Origin: Bacteroidales bacterium
GTDB taxonomy: Bacteria > Bacteroidota > Bacteroidia > Bacteroidales > VadinHA17
Direction: 5' to 3'
Length of the DNA stretch: 36,315 nt
Assembly (NCBI GenBank): GCA_009881065.1
Contig: WXFE01000152.1
Coordinates: forward strand, 1 to 36,315
Shown: positions 8,203 through 17,451 of the stretch, piece by piece
How positions within the stretch are numbered: the stretch's first letter is position 1
Layout of the letters: each line of letters starts with the position of its first letter
The notes under the pieces: generated by a model
The model's database searches: none
What the model saw: the letters and a program-made list of their open reading frames with translations, nothing else
What the model was told of the DNA's origin: nothing
Translations under genes and position numbers: made by a program

Positions 8203-11200
8203 ATGAAAAGTGTTGTCACCGGACTCATGGTTATGGCCTTTGTGCTGAATGCTGCTTCGCAGAATTATGCGTCTTCATCCGTGCTTGGCAGCGGGCAGTG
8301 GGTAAAGATAGCCGTGACCGAAGAGGGCATTTACCGTCTCGACTATTCCCATCTGAAGGAGATGGGATTCACTGACCCCTCTTCAGTGGTCCTTTACGGC
8401 AACAATGCCGGCCAGCTCTCATTCATGAACGATAACTCCGCCCCTGATGACCTGAGAAAGGTTGCCTTCAGGGCAGAAAAGGGAGCCGACGGAGTTTTCA
8501 ACGAAGGTGATTATCTCCTCTTTTATGCTGAAGGCACTCACCGTTGGGTTGCTGACCCCGGCACGCGCAGCCGCCGGTTCGTAAGACATCATTACTCAGA
8601 TACGGCATGGTATTTCATCACCTCGCAGCCGGGAGAAGCCCTTCCTGTTCTGACAGAGACTCCGCCGGCAACATTACCTACATTCATATCCTCATCAACT
8701 GACCTGTACATGAGACACGAACAGGAGGAAATCAACCTCATAAGGTCAGGAAGGGAGTGGTACCAGCAGGTGGTTCCCGGTACTCAGAACAGCATCGGAC
8801 CGGGATTTACAGACCTCGCTGCCAGTGGAAAAATACACTACACCATAAGGGTTGCCGCGAGGTCTGGCACAGAGACCTCCTTCATCCTCAGAGAGGATGG
8901 TGAAACGATCAAAACCATAACCGTGCCGGCAGTGACCATGACCGATTTCAACGGTGTTTATGCCGCCACGATGACTGTTTCAGATTCAGTCGTCCCCTCC
9001 TCCGGATCACCGGCATTCACTCTCGCATTCTCATCAGGCGGCAATATGGCCGCTAGCGGCTACATTGACTATGCCGATTTCAAAGCGAGGGCTTCACTGG
9101 TCTGGCGCAACAGGAACCTGTTCATCAGCGACAGCAGGTCTGTCGGTACCTCGGCAGTCACCCGGTTCACCGTGGAGGGCTCCTCTTCGCTGAGCATCTG
9201 GGACATCACCAATCCCTATGCCCCCCTGGCGATAGAGACAACTCCCTCCTCCGGGAACACACTCTTTATGGCGGCAACTGACAGCCTCAGGAGATTCATT
9301 GCCTTCAGCATGGCACAAGTGAAACAGCCTTTGAGAAGCGTCCGGGTGCCAGCCCAGAACCTGCACGCCATGATGCCTGCCGGCATGATCATTGTCACAC
9401 ACCCGCTCTTCATGACCTGTGCCGGACAACTTGCAGACCTGCATCTTGCTGATGACGGCCTGACATCATTGATAGTGACCCCGGAACAAATCTACAATGA
9501 GTTTTCGGGAGGGGTGCCCGATGCGGTTGCAATAAGAAATTTCGTCAGGATGATCTGGAAGAGGGGGATGCAGTCAGGTCCGCAAATGAGGTACCTGTTG
9601 CTCTTTGGTGACGGCTCGTATGAGAATAAAACCCCTCCGCCGGGAAACAGCTCATTCATCCCCACATGGCAGTCTGTCAACTCAACAACCGGAGTACTCT
9701 CCTTCACTTCAGACGATTTTTACGGACTGCTTGATGATGGCGAGGGTGAAGCTGACGGATTCCTTGACATAGGCATCGGCCGTCTGCCGGCGTATGACAC
9801 CGCATCGGCCGGCATTATGATAAGAAAAATTTCATCCTACCTTCAGGGATCAAACCAGGGTTCATGGCGGAATATCCTGTGCCTTGTTGCAGACGATGAA
9901 GATTCCAATCTGCATATGTTTGATGCTGAAGGCCTTGCCGAAGCAGCCACCACCGCGGCACCGCCCCTGATGGTGGAGAAAATATATCTCGATGCTTACC
10001 GGCAGATTGGTTCTGTCTCCGGCGATTCCTATCCTGACGCTTCAAGGGCTATTGACAACAGGATGGCGGCCGGATGCCTGATAATGAACTACGTGGGTCA
10101 TGGCAACGAATCAGGCCTCGCCCACGAAAGAGTTGTTCGTACAGACAATATCAACTCGTGGAAGAACAGCAAGATGCTTCCGCTGTTCATCACCGCAACA
10201 TGTGAGTTCTCAAGGTTTGATGATGTGGAAATCAACAGGGCTTCCTCCTCCATAACCGCAAGAAACTCAGCCGGCGAGATGGTGCTTCTCAATCCTGACG
10301 GCGGAGGGATTGCCCTGATGAGCACAACCAGGGTCGTCTACTCAGCTCCGAACTATACACTGAACAGGGCCATCTATGATTATGCTTTCAGAACAGATGC
10401 TGATGGCCGGTCTATGAGGTTTGGCGACATTATCAGGCAGGCCAAGGTCAGCTCCGGAGCGGGGATGAACAAACGAAGCTTCCTGCTGCTGGGTGACCCT
10501 GCTCTCAGGCTGGCATGGCCTTCAACGGGGAAAGTGGTTACTGACAGTATCAACGGGGTCCATGTCTCAATGCCTTTTGACACCCTGAGGGCACTGTCAC
10601 TGATGACTGTCAGCGGTCACGTGGAAGATGCCGCAGGAAACCTGATGACCGGATTCAACGGCACAGTGGAACCTGTGGTATCTGACAAGCCCGGATATGT
10701 CAGTACCCTGGCCAATGACGGTGGTTCCCCAATGACCTTCCCGGTGGATGGTAACGTCATCTTCCGGGGTAAAACAACTGTCACCGACGGCCGTTTCAGC
10801 TTCTCATTCATCGTACCCCTTGACATCAACTACAGCTATGGCAGCGGGTCAGTGAAATACTATGCATATAACGGCGTCGACGATCTCAACGGAAGCTTCC
10901 CGGGAATTACGGTAGGAGGCTTCTCTGACGCGGCATTCGATGATACTGAAGGACCACAGATCAGGCTCTTCATGAATGACACCCTGTTCAATAATGGTGG
11001 GGTGACTGACACCTCGCCAATACTGCTGGCACTGCTCAGCGACAGATCAGGCATTAATACCTCAGGGGCGGGTATAGGACATGACATAATAGCATGGCTT
11101 GATGATGACATCTCCGGGGCGGTGGTGCTTAACAGCCTCTTCAGGGCTGACGTGGGCAAACACAGTTCAGGCTCCATTGCCTATCCACTTCTTGTGACCG

Positions 11201-11601
11201 ACCAGGGGAGACACACGGTCTCGCTGAGGGCCTGGGATAACCTTAACAACCCGACAGTGGCCACGCTTGAGTTTACAGTTGAAACAAGCGGCAACTTCAG
11301 GCTCACGGACCTGCTCACATTCCCAAATCCGGTGACTGACGGCACAAAATTTACTGCCGGGCACAACAGACCGGGTACAGAGATCAGCCTGACCATAACA
11401 ATTCTTAGTTCTGACGGACGTGTGGTTAAGGTAATGAAGAGTGATTTTTACAGCGATGGTTATGCCCTTCCGGACATCCCATGGGACGGCTGTAACGATA
11501 ACGGCAAAAGGGTGGCAAGAGGACTCTATCTGTGGCGCGCAGAAGCAATTACCGCAAATGGCGAGAAAACATCTGCCACAGGCCGTTTCATCATTTTGTA
11601 A
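8203..11601 (+). CDS. porU: PorU, C25 (gingipain-type) T9SS sortase
   Basis: PorU is the outer-membrane-associated cysteine protease of the T9SS attachment complex; it removes C-terminal signals from cargo and joins cargo to A-LPS. From the ATG at 8203 the protein has 1132 residues with a signal peptide MKSVVTGLMVMAFVLNAASQ. The peptidase C25 domain has the catalytic His in NYVGHGN (H633) and the catalytic Cys in TATCEFSRFDD (C667). LLLFGDGSYENK and DDFYGLLD precede them, as in gingipains. The last about 95 residues (from TFPNPVTDG) form a FlgD-like/T9SS CTD beta-sandwich ending in KRVARGLYLWRAEA and ATGRFIIL. The frame is open to 8098, but ATGs at 8194, 8200 and 8203 follow a TATCTTTG box at 8184-8191, and only these give a proper signal peptide. 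Followed by porV. Confidence 0.93.
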   Translation: MKSVVTGLMVMAFVLNAASQNYASSSVLGSGQWVKIAVTEEGIYRLDYSHLKEMGFTDPSSVVLYGNNAGQLSFMNDNSAPDDLRKVAFRAEKGADGVFNEGDYLLFYAEGTHRWVADPGTRSRRFVRHHYSDTAWYFITSQPGEALPVLTETPPATLPTFISSSTDLYMRHEQEEINLIRSGREWYQQVVPGTQNSIGPGFTDLAASGKIHYTIRVAARSGTETSFILREDGETIKTITVPAVTMTDFNGVYAATMTVSDSVVPSSGSPAFTLAFSSGGNMAASGYIDYADFKARASLVWRNRNLFISDSRSVGTSAVTRFTVEGSSSLSIWDITNPYAPLAIETTPSSGNTLFMAATDSLRRFIAFSMAQVKQPLRSVRVPAQNLHAMMPAGMIIVTHPLFMTCAGQLADLHLADDGLTSLIVTPEQIYNEFSGGVPDAVAIRNFVRMIWKRGMQSGPQMRYLLLFGDGSYENKTPPPGNSSFIPTWQSVNSTTGVLSFTSDDFYGLLDDGEGEADGFLDIGIGRLPAYDTASAGIMIRKISSYLQGSNQGSWRNILCLVADDEDSNLHMFDAEGLAEAATTAAPPLMVEKIYLDAYRQIGSVSGDSYPDASRAIDNRMAAGCLIMNYVGHGNESGLAHERVVRTDNINSWKNSKMLPLFITATCEFSRFDDVEINRASSSITARNSAGEMVLLNPDGGGIALMSTTRVVYSAPNYTLNRAIYDYAFRTDADGRSMRFGDIIRQAKVSSGAGMNKRSFLLLGDPALRLAWPSTGKVVTDSINGVHVSMPFDTLRALSLMTVSGHVEDAAGNLMTGFNGTVEPVVSDKPGYVSTLANDGGSPMTFPVDGNVIFRGKTTVTDGRFSFSFIVPLDINYSYGSGSVKYYAYNGVDDLNGSFPGITVGGFSDAAFDDTEGPQIRLFMNDTLFNNGGVTDTSPILLALLSDRSGINTSGAGIGHDIIAWLDDDISGAVVLNSLFRADVGKHSSGSIAYPLLVTDQGRHTVSLRAWDNLNNPTVATLEFTVETSGNFRLTDLLTFPNPVTDGTKFTAGHNRPGTEISLTITILSSDGRVVKVMKSDFYSDGYALPDIPWDGCNDNGKRVARGLYLWRAEAITANGEKTSATGRFIIL

Positions 11602-11633
11602 AACATTACAATAAGATGCCCTTATTTTTGTTT

Positions 11634-11641
11634 TATATTTG
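11634..11641 (+). promoter_or_regulatory. -7 box of porV promoter
   Basis: TATATTTG followed by CAC matches the Bacteroidota -7 consensus TAnnTTTG, 27 bases before the porV ATG and 32 bases after the porU stop. No TTG occurs at the usual -33 distance, so strength is uncertain. It suggests porV can be transcribed separately from porU. Confidence 0.5.
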
Positions 11642-11667
11642 CACAGATTTTTTGGATATATCTAGAT

Positions 11668-12822
11668 ATGAAAAATAATGCGCTGATTGCTGGCATAATA
11701 TTGTTATTATACCTGTTTAATATTCCGGTTACTGCCCAGGAGAAAAAATATAACGCAATTCAGGCGGTTGTACCCTTTCTGACCATCGCACCTGATTCAC
11801 GTGCCGGAGCACTGGGAAATGCCGGAGTTGCAACCTCTGCAGATCTGTACAGCATGCACTGGAACCCTGCCAAATATGCCTTTATTGACGGTAAGGCTGG
11901 TTTCGGGATGTCATATGTACCATGGCTGAGAGCCCTGGTTAACGACATAAACCTGTCAAACATTACGGGATTCTATCGGATTGACAACAGGCAGGTGGTT
12001 GCTGCCAGCCTTATGTATTCAGCACTTGGCAGAATTGAGTTCACAGATGAGTATGGCGGCAGATTAATGGATATCAATCCAAACGAATTCTCAGTTGATG
12101 CAGCCTATTCGCGCCTTTTTTCAGAGCATTGGTCCGGTGGCGTTGCACTCAGATTTATCTATTCAAACCTGACGGGCGGACAAACTGTTGGATCAACTGA
12201 AACAGATGTAGGTACTGCTTTCGCAGCAGATGCCTCTGTCTTTTATACTACACCGCTGAAGCTGGGTGCCAAAACCGGTAACTACGCAGCCGGCCTGAAC
12301 TTCTCCAACATAGGTTCCAAAATGAGTTACACAGCCGATAACGATCCGGACTTCATACCAATGAACATGCGTCTTGGAACCACGTTCAGCATTGACCTTG
12401 ACAAGTACAATACAATCGAATTCTCCCTTGACATCAATAAACTGCTCGTGCCAACCCCTCCATTCTATGACGAGGATGAAAATATTACTGACGGCATGGA
12501 TCCGAACGTATCAGTTCCCGTTGCAATCTTCCAGTCATTCTATGATGCTCCCGGAGGATTCAAGGAAGAGCTCCAGGAGTTTACCCAATCCTTCGGTATC
12601 GAATACTGGTATAATCAACAGTTTGCACTCAGGGCAGGCTATCATAACGAAGCCATGTACAAAGGCAACAGAAAGTTTTTCACTGCCGGTGCCGGTTTTA
12701 AGCTCAGCCTCATAAATATCGACTTCTCATACCTTATTTCTCTTACACAAAACAGCCCGCTTGCAGGTACTGTGAGATTTTCACTGGGGTTTGAATTCGA
12801 TTCCCTGCGCAGCCAGAAGTAA
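11668..12822 (+). CDS. porV: PorV (LptO), T9SS outer-membrane shuttle protein
   Basis: 384-residue beta-barrel of the PorV family. PorV carries T9SS cargo from the SprA/Sov translocon to the PorU sortase. A signal peptide covers residues 1-23 (cleavage PVTAQ/EKK). Early conserved features are FLTIAPDSRAGALGNAGVATSAD and MHWNPAKYAF, hallmarks of PorV and related FadL-like barrels. Many amphipathic strands follow, ending with a strand FSLGFEFDSLRSQK. Length fits the family (about 380-400). It directly follows porU, the order found in Flavobacterium (recalled), and ispF starts 10 bases after its stop. Confidence 0.93.
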   Translation: MKNNALIAGIILLLYLFNIPVTAQEKKYNAIQAVVPFLTIAPDSRAGALGNAGVATSADLYSMHWNPAKYAFIDGKAGFGMSYVPWLRALVNDINLSNITGFYRIDNRQVVAASLMYSALGRIEFTDEYGGRLMDINPNEFSVDAAYSRLFSEHWSGGVALRFIYSNLTGGQTVGSTETDVGTAFAADASVFYTTPLKLGAKTGNYAAGLNFSNIGSKMSYTADNDPDFIPMNMRLGTTFSIDLDKYNTIEFSLDINKLLVPTPPFYDEDENITDGMDPNVSVPVAIFQSFYDAPGGFKEELQEFTQSFGIEYWYNQQFALRAGYHNEAMYKGNRKFFTAGAGFKLSLINIDFSYLISLTQNSPLAGTVRFSLGFEFDSLRSQK

Positions 12823-12832
12823 GCTAACGGTT

Positions 12833-13333
12833 ATGACACTCCATCACAGGATAGGACAGGGCATCGACTTTCACCGCCTTGAGGAGGGTCGTGAGCTCTG
12901 GCTGGGTGGCGTACGCATCGACTCTACAAAGGGATGTGTGGCTCACTCTGACGGCGATGTCCTTATCCATGCCATCTGTGATGCACTTCTGGGTGCGGCA
13001 GGACTTAATGACATCGGCTATCACTTCCCCGATACATCGGAGGAGTTCAGGGCGATTGACAGTAAGATACTGCTGAAACGGGTGGTTGAGCTGATCACCG
13101 GCGCAGGTTACAGGATAGTAAACATTGACAGTACTGTCTGCCTCGAGCAGCCGAAGCTGGCGCCATATATCACTGCCATGCGCACGACCATGGCCGCAAT
13201 TGCGAATATCTCACCCGTTGCTGTTTCGGTTAAGGCTACCACCACTGAAAAGATGGGTTTCACCGGCCGCGGCGAAGGGGTCATGGCCCTGGCCGTCTGC
13301 CTCATCTCCGACCTGATCCCGGATAATATCTGA
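12833..13333 (+). CDS. ispF: 2-C-methyl-D-erythritol 2,4-cyclodiphosphate synthase
   Basis: Zinc-dependent trimeric enzyme of the non-mevalonate isoprenoid pathway; converts CDP-ME 2-phosphate to ME-cPP. 166 residues from ATG 12833, normal for IspF (about 160). The N-terminal RIGQGIDFHRL carries the metal-binding DxH; AHSDGDVLIHAICDALLGA provides the third metal ligand His and the substrate loop; DIGYHFPDT and VKATTTEKMGFTGRGEG are the further signatures. The usual GFTGREEG is GFTGRGEG here, a mild variation. The frame extends upstream to 12791, but that start would overlap porV by 32 bases and lacks homology, so 12833 is chosen. It is probably co-transcribed with porV; no functional link is evident. 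Confidence 0.95.
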   Translation: MTLHHRIGQGIDFHRLEEGRELWLGGVRIDSTKGCVAHSDGDVLIHAICDALLGAAGLNDIGYHFPDTSEEFRAIDSKILLKRVVELITGAGYRIVNIDSTVCLEQPKLAPYITAMRTTMAAIANISPVAVSVKATTTEKMGFTGRGEGVMALAVCLISDLIPDNI

Positions 13334-13386
13334 TAGTCTGAAAGCCTGAGAATCTGAATGTTGTGCCGCAAATCACTGCTGCACGC

Positions 13387-13460
13387 TGCCTGATTGCCTG
13401 TTACCTGATTATCTGTTGCCTGATTGCCTGTTGCCTGTTACCTGATTGCCTACTGCCCGA
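13387..13460. repeat. 15-bp tandem repeat array at the hutU stop codon
   Basis: Units related to TGCCTGATTGCCTGT: 13387-13401 and 13417-13431 are identical; 13402-13416 (TACCTGATTATCTGT) and 13439-13453 (TACCTGATTGCCTAC) are variants; 13432-13438 and 13454-13460 are half units. The hutU stop codon (13450-13452, minus strand) lies inside the array. More degenerate CTGA-rich steps continue upstream toward 13334. The gene-free stretch 13334-13449 between ispF and hutU holds nothing else that I can see. Confidence 0.85.
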
Positions 13461-15459
13461 AAACCTCATCTATAAGGTTTTCATCAGCCTCCTGCGGCAT
13501 GGTGACAACCAGCCCGGGGGTGCGTTCCATTTCCCTTGTTATGGCTGCCACGGCGCCGCTGTTACGTGCCCAGCTGCGACGGGCGATACCGTTGTTGACA
13601 TCCCAGAACAACATGGACCGGATGCGGCGCGATGTCTCCGGAGTGCCGTCGAGCAGCATCCCGAAACCGCCGTTGATCACCTCGCCCCAGCCCACACCGC
13701 CGCCGTTGTGAAGGGAGACCCATGTGGCCCCGCGGAAAGCGTCGCCAATGACATTCTGTACTGCCATGTCAGCCGTGAAGCGTGAACCGTCATAGATGTT
13801 CGATGTCTCACGGAACGGTGAGTCTGTGCCTGACACATCGTGATGATCACGGCCAATTACTATCGGGCCGCTGATGACCCCCGAAGCTATTGCATCGTTG
13901 AAGGCCGAGGCAATCATTATCCTTCCGGCGGCGTCGGCATAAAGGATACGCGCCTGGGAACCAACCACCAGGCGATTCTTTCCCGCCTCGCGGATCCAGT
14001 GAATATTGTCAGACATCTGCTGACGGATATCCTCAGGTGACTCTTTCATGAGACTCTCAAGAGTGGCAGCAGCCATGGCATCACTCTTCTCCAGGTCGGC
14101 AGGGTCACCGGAACAGCAGACCCAGCGGAACGGACCGAAGCCGTAGTCAAAGCACATGGGACCCATGATATCCTCAACGTAAGACGGATAACGGAATCCT
14201 CCCCTGCCGTTACCTATATCGGCGCCGGCACGCGAAGCTTCCAGAAGGAAGGCATTGCCATAATCAAAGAAATAGGTTCCGTGTGCCGTATGTCTGTTAA
14301 TGGCCTCCACCTGCCGGCGCAGCGAACCCTGCACCAGTGCGCGGAACTTCTCCGGGTCTTCAGCCATAATCCTGTTAGCCTCATCAAAGCTGATCCCTGC
14401 AGGGTAGTAACCACCTGCCCACGGATTATGCAGCGAGGTCTGATCCGATCCCAGGTCAGCCCACACTCCTTCATCAGAAAACCTCTCCCACAGGTCAACA
14501 ATATTTCCATGAAAAGCCAGTGACACCACCTCACCGTCACTGCAGGCCTTACGGACCCGCACTACCAGCTCTGACAGATCAGTATACACCTCATCAACCC
14601 AGCCCTGCTTGTAGCGCGTTTCAATAGCCTTCGGGTTGACCTCGGCAATGACTGACACAATCCCGGCAATATTTCCCGCCTTGGGCTGAGCCCCTGACAT
14701 GCCCCCCAGCCCTGACGAGATGAAGAGCCTGCTCCTGCGTCCTTCAGGGTCAACCGGCTTAACCCGTCGCTTTGCATTGAGGAGGGTTATGGTGGTGCCG
14801 TGAACGATCCCCTGCGGACCGATATACATATATGATCCGGCAGTCATCTGTCCGTACTGTGACACACCAAGGGCATTGAACCGCTCCCAGTTATCCTGCG
14901 ACGAATAGTTTGGGATCACCATCCCGTTGGTGACAACCACCCGCGGCGCCTCCCTGTGTGACGGGAACAGGCCGAGGGGGTGCCCCGAGTACATCACCAG
15001 CGTCTGCTCATCAGTCATCTCAGAGAGATACTTCATGGTGAGCCTGTACTGGGCCCAGTTCTGGAATACAGCTCCGTTTCCGCCATAGGTGATAAGCTCG
15101 TGCGGATGCTGGGCAACAGCAGGATCGAGGTTGTTGGTGATCATCAGCATTATTGCGGCAGCCTGCGCCGAGCGGTGCGGATAATCGCCTATCGGACGGG
15201 CTTTCATCTCGTAGTCAGGCCTGTAACGATACATGTATATGCGTCCCCGTTCGCTGAGCTCGGCTGCAAATTCCGGAGCCAGTACCCTGTGAAGCGACGG
15301 GGGAAAATACCTGAGGGCATTGCGGAGGGCAAGTTTTTTCTCCTCAGCGGTGAGAATGTCACGCCTGCGCGGGGCATGATTCACCGCGGGGTCCCAGGCT
15401 TTCGGTGCAGGAAGGTGTGATGGTATGCCTTCACTAACCTGTGATTTGAAATCATTCAT
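13450..15459 (-). CDS. hutU: Urocanate hydratase
   Basis: Urocanase, second enzyme of histidine degradation; hydrates urocanate to imidazolonepropionate with a tightly bound NAD+ acting as electrophile. 669 residues, the longer form seen in Bacteroidota. Recognisable blocks: ELITYGGNGAVFQNWAQYRLTMKYL, VMYSGHPLGLFPSH, IGPQGIVHGTTITL, a glycine-rich SGLGGMSGAQPKA (NAD binding), and the active-site region FGPFRWVCCSGDPADL with the conserved Cys. No hutH, hutI or ftcD lies in the window, so it is an isolated hut gene here. It has a near-consensus -7 box on the minus strand (TATCTTTA, 15484-15491) about 24 bases before its ATG, directly after the terminator of the preceding unit. Its stop codon lies inside a tandem repeat. 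Confidence 0.95.
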   Translation of the reverse strand: MNDFKSQVSEGIPSHLPAPKAWDPAVNHAPRRRDILTAEEKKLALRNALRYFPPSLHRVLAPEFAAELSERGRIYMYRYRPDYEMKARPIGDYPHRSAQAAAIMLMITNNLDPAVAQHPHELITYGGNGAVFQNWAQYRLTMKYLSEMTDEQTLVMYSGHPLGLFPSHREAPRVVVTNGMVIPNYSSQDNWERFNALGVSQYGQMTAGSYMYIGPQGIVHGTTITLLNAKRRVKPVDPEGRRSRLFISSGLGGMSGAQPKAGNIAGIVSVIAEVNPKAIETRYKQGWVDEVYTDLSELVVRVRKACSDGEVVSLAFHGNIVDLWERFSDEGVWADLGSDQTSLHNPWAGGYYPAGISFDEANRIMAEDPEKFRALVQGSLRRQVEAINRHTAHGTYFFDYGNAFLLEASRAGADIGNGRGGFRYPSYVEDIMGPMCFDYGFGPFRWVCCSGDPADLEKSDAMAAATLESLMKESPEDIRQQMSDNIHWIREAGKNRLVVGSQARILYADAAGRIMIASAFNDAIASGVISGPIVIGRDHHDVSGTDSPFRETSNIYDGSRFTADMAVQNVIGDAFRGATWVSLHNGGGVGWGEVINGGFGMLLDGTPETSRRIRSMLFWDVNNGIARRSWARNSGAVAAITREMERTPGLVVTMPQEADENLIDEVFGQ

Positions 15460-15493
15460 GATATTGGATAAAGTTCAGTATTGTAAAGATAAT

Positions 15494-15530
15494 AAAAAGA
15501 GAGAGCGACACCTTGCGTGGTGCCTCTCTC
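15494..15530 (-). terminator. Rho-independent terminator of the zinc-ribbon operon
   Basis: Imperfect hairpin 15501-15512 / 15519-15530 (GAGAGCGACACC against GGTGCCTCTCTC, two mismatches, 6-base loop). On the minus strand it is followed by a five-T run (15494-15498). It lies about 50 bases after the stop of the zinc-ribbon gene and before hutU. Confidence 0.75.
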
Positions 15531-15577
15531 AATATCATTCAACATGGCAATACCCTGTTGCTGTATGGTACTGCCAG

Positions 15578-16345
15578 CTATTGCTTCGCTTCTCCGACGA
15601 TCTCATCATCAACAAGTATGCGGCCGCAATACTCGCAGACAATGATCTTTTTCCTCGACCTGATGTCAAGCTGGCGCTGTGGTGGTATCTGGTTGAAGCA
15701 TCCGCCGCATGCATCCCTCTTCACCGGCACCACCGCCAGGCCGTTGCGGGCATTGCTGCGTATGCGCTTGTATGCCATCAGCAACCTCTCCTCTATTCTT
15801 GTCTGAAGTTCAACTGATTTTACAGTAAGCTGCTCCTCCTCCTTCTGGGTGTCATGGGTTATCTCCTCCAGCTCTGACTTCTTGCTCTCCAGGTCACGTT
15901 TCCGCTCTTCAAGCATTGTCTGTGCCTCAGTCATCATCTCCTTCTTATCTGCAGTCTGGGCGGTGAACTCACGGATCTTCTTGTTGCACAGTTCTATCTC
16001 CAGTGTCTGGAACTCAATCTCCTTTGAGAGGGAGTCATACTCACGGTTGTTGCGCACGTTGTTCTGCTGCTCCTCGTATTTCTTTATCAGTGCCTGAGAG
16101 GCAGTTATCTCGTTGGTCTTGCCAATGACAGATTTTTCCAGTTCGGAAACTTCGCCTTTAAGATTGGTTATTCTGGTCTCGAGCCCTGCCACCTCATCTT
16201 CAAGGTCCTGTACCTCAAGAGGCAGCTCGCCACGAAGGATGCGGATTTTATCTATCTCTGAATCAACAAGCTGTAATGAGTAGAGAGCTCTCAGTTTCTC
16301 TTCTATGGAAAGTTCTGTTTCAGCCAGTTTAGTCTCTTTTGTCAT
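15578..16345 (-). CDS. Coiled-coil C4-type zinc-ribbon protein (HP0958/CT398-like)
   Basis: 255 residues. Roughly residues 10-190 are charged heptad-like sequence (many Glu/Lys/Leu), predicted as a long antiparallel coiled coil. The C-terminus is a zinc ribbon with two CxxC pairs: C213-GG-C216 and C237-EY-C240, within CGGCFNQIPPQ and IIVCEYCGRIL. This is the architecture of the C4-type zinc-ribbon family (HP0958/FlgZ, CT398), whose members have been linked to RNA binding, flagellar and sigma-54 functions in other phyla; the role in Bacteroidota is unclear. Its start overlaps the Nif3 gene by 17 bases, giving translational coupling in a conserved MerR-Nif3-zinc ribbon order. A terminator follows. 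Confidence 0.88.
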   Translation of the reverse strand: MTKETKLAETELSIEEKLRALYSLQLVDSEIDKIRILRGELPLEVQDLEDEVAGLETRITNLKGEVSELEKSVIGKTNEITASQALIKKYEEQQNNVRNNREYDSLSKEIEFQTLEIELCNKKIREFTAQTADKKEMMTEAQTMLEERKRDLESKKSELEEITHDTQKEEEQLTVKSVELQTRIEERLLMAYKRIRSNARNGLAVVPVKRDACGGCFNQIPPQRQLDIRSRKKIIVCEYCGRILVDDEIVGEAKQ

Positions 16346-17447
16346 ACCCGTAGTAATTAATGGGATTGGTTTTTATCCCGGAAAACCGGAGTGCAAAGTT
16401 AGGAAATTTTTTTTGAATCAGGTTATAGAGGATTTCCAGTGAAAATCTTTCGCTTTCGTAGTGTCCGATATCCACCACGAGCATATCCCGGGGTGCTTCG
16501 GCATACGCGTGATATTTGATATCTCCCGTGATGAATGCGTCGGCGCCGGCGCGCGCGGCGCTGCTGATGAGGTGTGACCCTGACCCTCCGCATACGGCCA
16601 CGGTTGTCACGGTGCGGGCGGGGTCATTGCTGTAGCGTATGACGGGCAGGCCGGTGAGCCTCCGCAGCCGCTCCAGCAGCGCCGTGCCTGTCAGCGGAGC
16701 TGCCAGGGCGCCGATGGCGCCAGCGCCGGCACCCGTGTACTCATTCTCAAGCGCAATAAGATCCCATGCAACCTCCTCATAGGGATGTGCTGCCAGCATC
16801 GCCTTCAGACAGGCTCCCTTCAGATGGGAAGGCAAGACAACCTCAATACGTACCTCCGGCTCGGTGTGCAACTCACCAATGCTGCCCGCAAACGGATCAG
16901 CTCCCTCCCCGGCACGGTATGTCCCCTCGCCTCTTGCATTGAAGCTGCAGGAGCTATAGTTTCCGATATTCCCGGCACCGGCGGCAAAAAGGGCATCACG
17001 CACTGCCGCGGCGTGTGACTCGGGCACAAAGGTGACAAGCTTAAGCAGCCTGTCCCTCAGCGGCTCCAGCACTCTTATGCTCTCCAGCCCTATCTTTTCA
17101 GCCAGAATACGGCTTACGCCATTGCCGGCATTGTCTAAGCTGGTATGTGCAGAATAAACTGCTATGCCCTTCCTGATCGCCGATGCCACGCAGGTCTCGC
17201 TGTCGCTCCCGTAAGCCAGCCGCTTCAGCGGCCTGTAGATCAGAGGGTGATGTGATAGCACAAGATCGAACCCTCCTGCAGCCGCCTCATCAATTACCTC
17301 AGGGGTAACATCCACGGTCAGCAGCACCGAAGCAACCTCAGCCGTGAGGTCACCAACCTGCAGTCCGCTGTTGTCATAATCTTCCTGGAATGACAGAGGG
17401 ATCAGCCCCTCGAGCCACCTTACAAATTCTGCGAGTGTAACCGCCAT
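16329..17447 (-). CDS. Nif3-like dinuclear metal centre protein (YbgI/YqfO family)
   Basis: 372 residues from ATG 17447. The Nif3 core has the two-metal ligands: LVLSHHPLIYRPLKRL (HH), AHTSLDNAGNGVSRILAE (H and D) and, at the C-terminal end, VDIGHYESERFSLE (H and E). Between the two Nif3 halves is an inserted PII-like/CutA-like segment (about residues 130-235, starting KLVTFVPESHAAAVRDALFAAGAG), as in YqfO. The family forms hexameric rings; a GTP cyclohydrolase I-like or metal-handling activity has been proposed, but its physiological role is not settled. The frame extends to 17480, but ATG 17447 gives the standard N-terminus (MAVTLAEFVRWLE) and sits 4 bases after the MerR stop. Confidence 0.92.
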   Translation of the reverse strand: MAVTLAEFVRWLEGLIPLSFQEDYDNSGLQVGDLTAEVASVLLTVDVTPEVIDEAAAGGFDLVLSHHPLIYRPLKRLAYGSDSETCVASAIRKGIAVYSAHTSLDNAGNGVSRILAEKIGLESIRVLEPLRDRLLKLVTFVPESHAAAVRDALFAAGAGNIGNYSSCSFNARGEGTYRAGEGADPFAGSIGELHTEPEVRIEVVLPSHLKGACLKAMLAAHPYEEVAWDLIALENEYTGAGAGAIGALAAPLTGTALLERLRRLTGLPVIRYSNDPARTVTTVAVCGGSGSHLISSAARAGADAFITGDIKYHAYAEAPRDMLVVDIGHYESERFSLEILYNLIQKKFPNFALRFSGIKTNPINYYGYDKRD

Positions 17448-17451
17448 AAAA

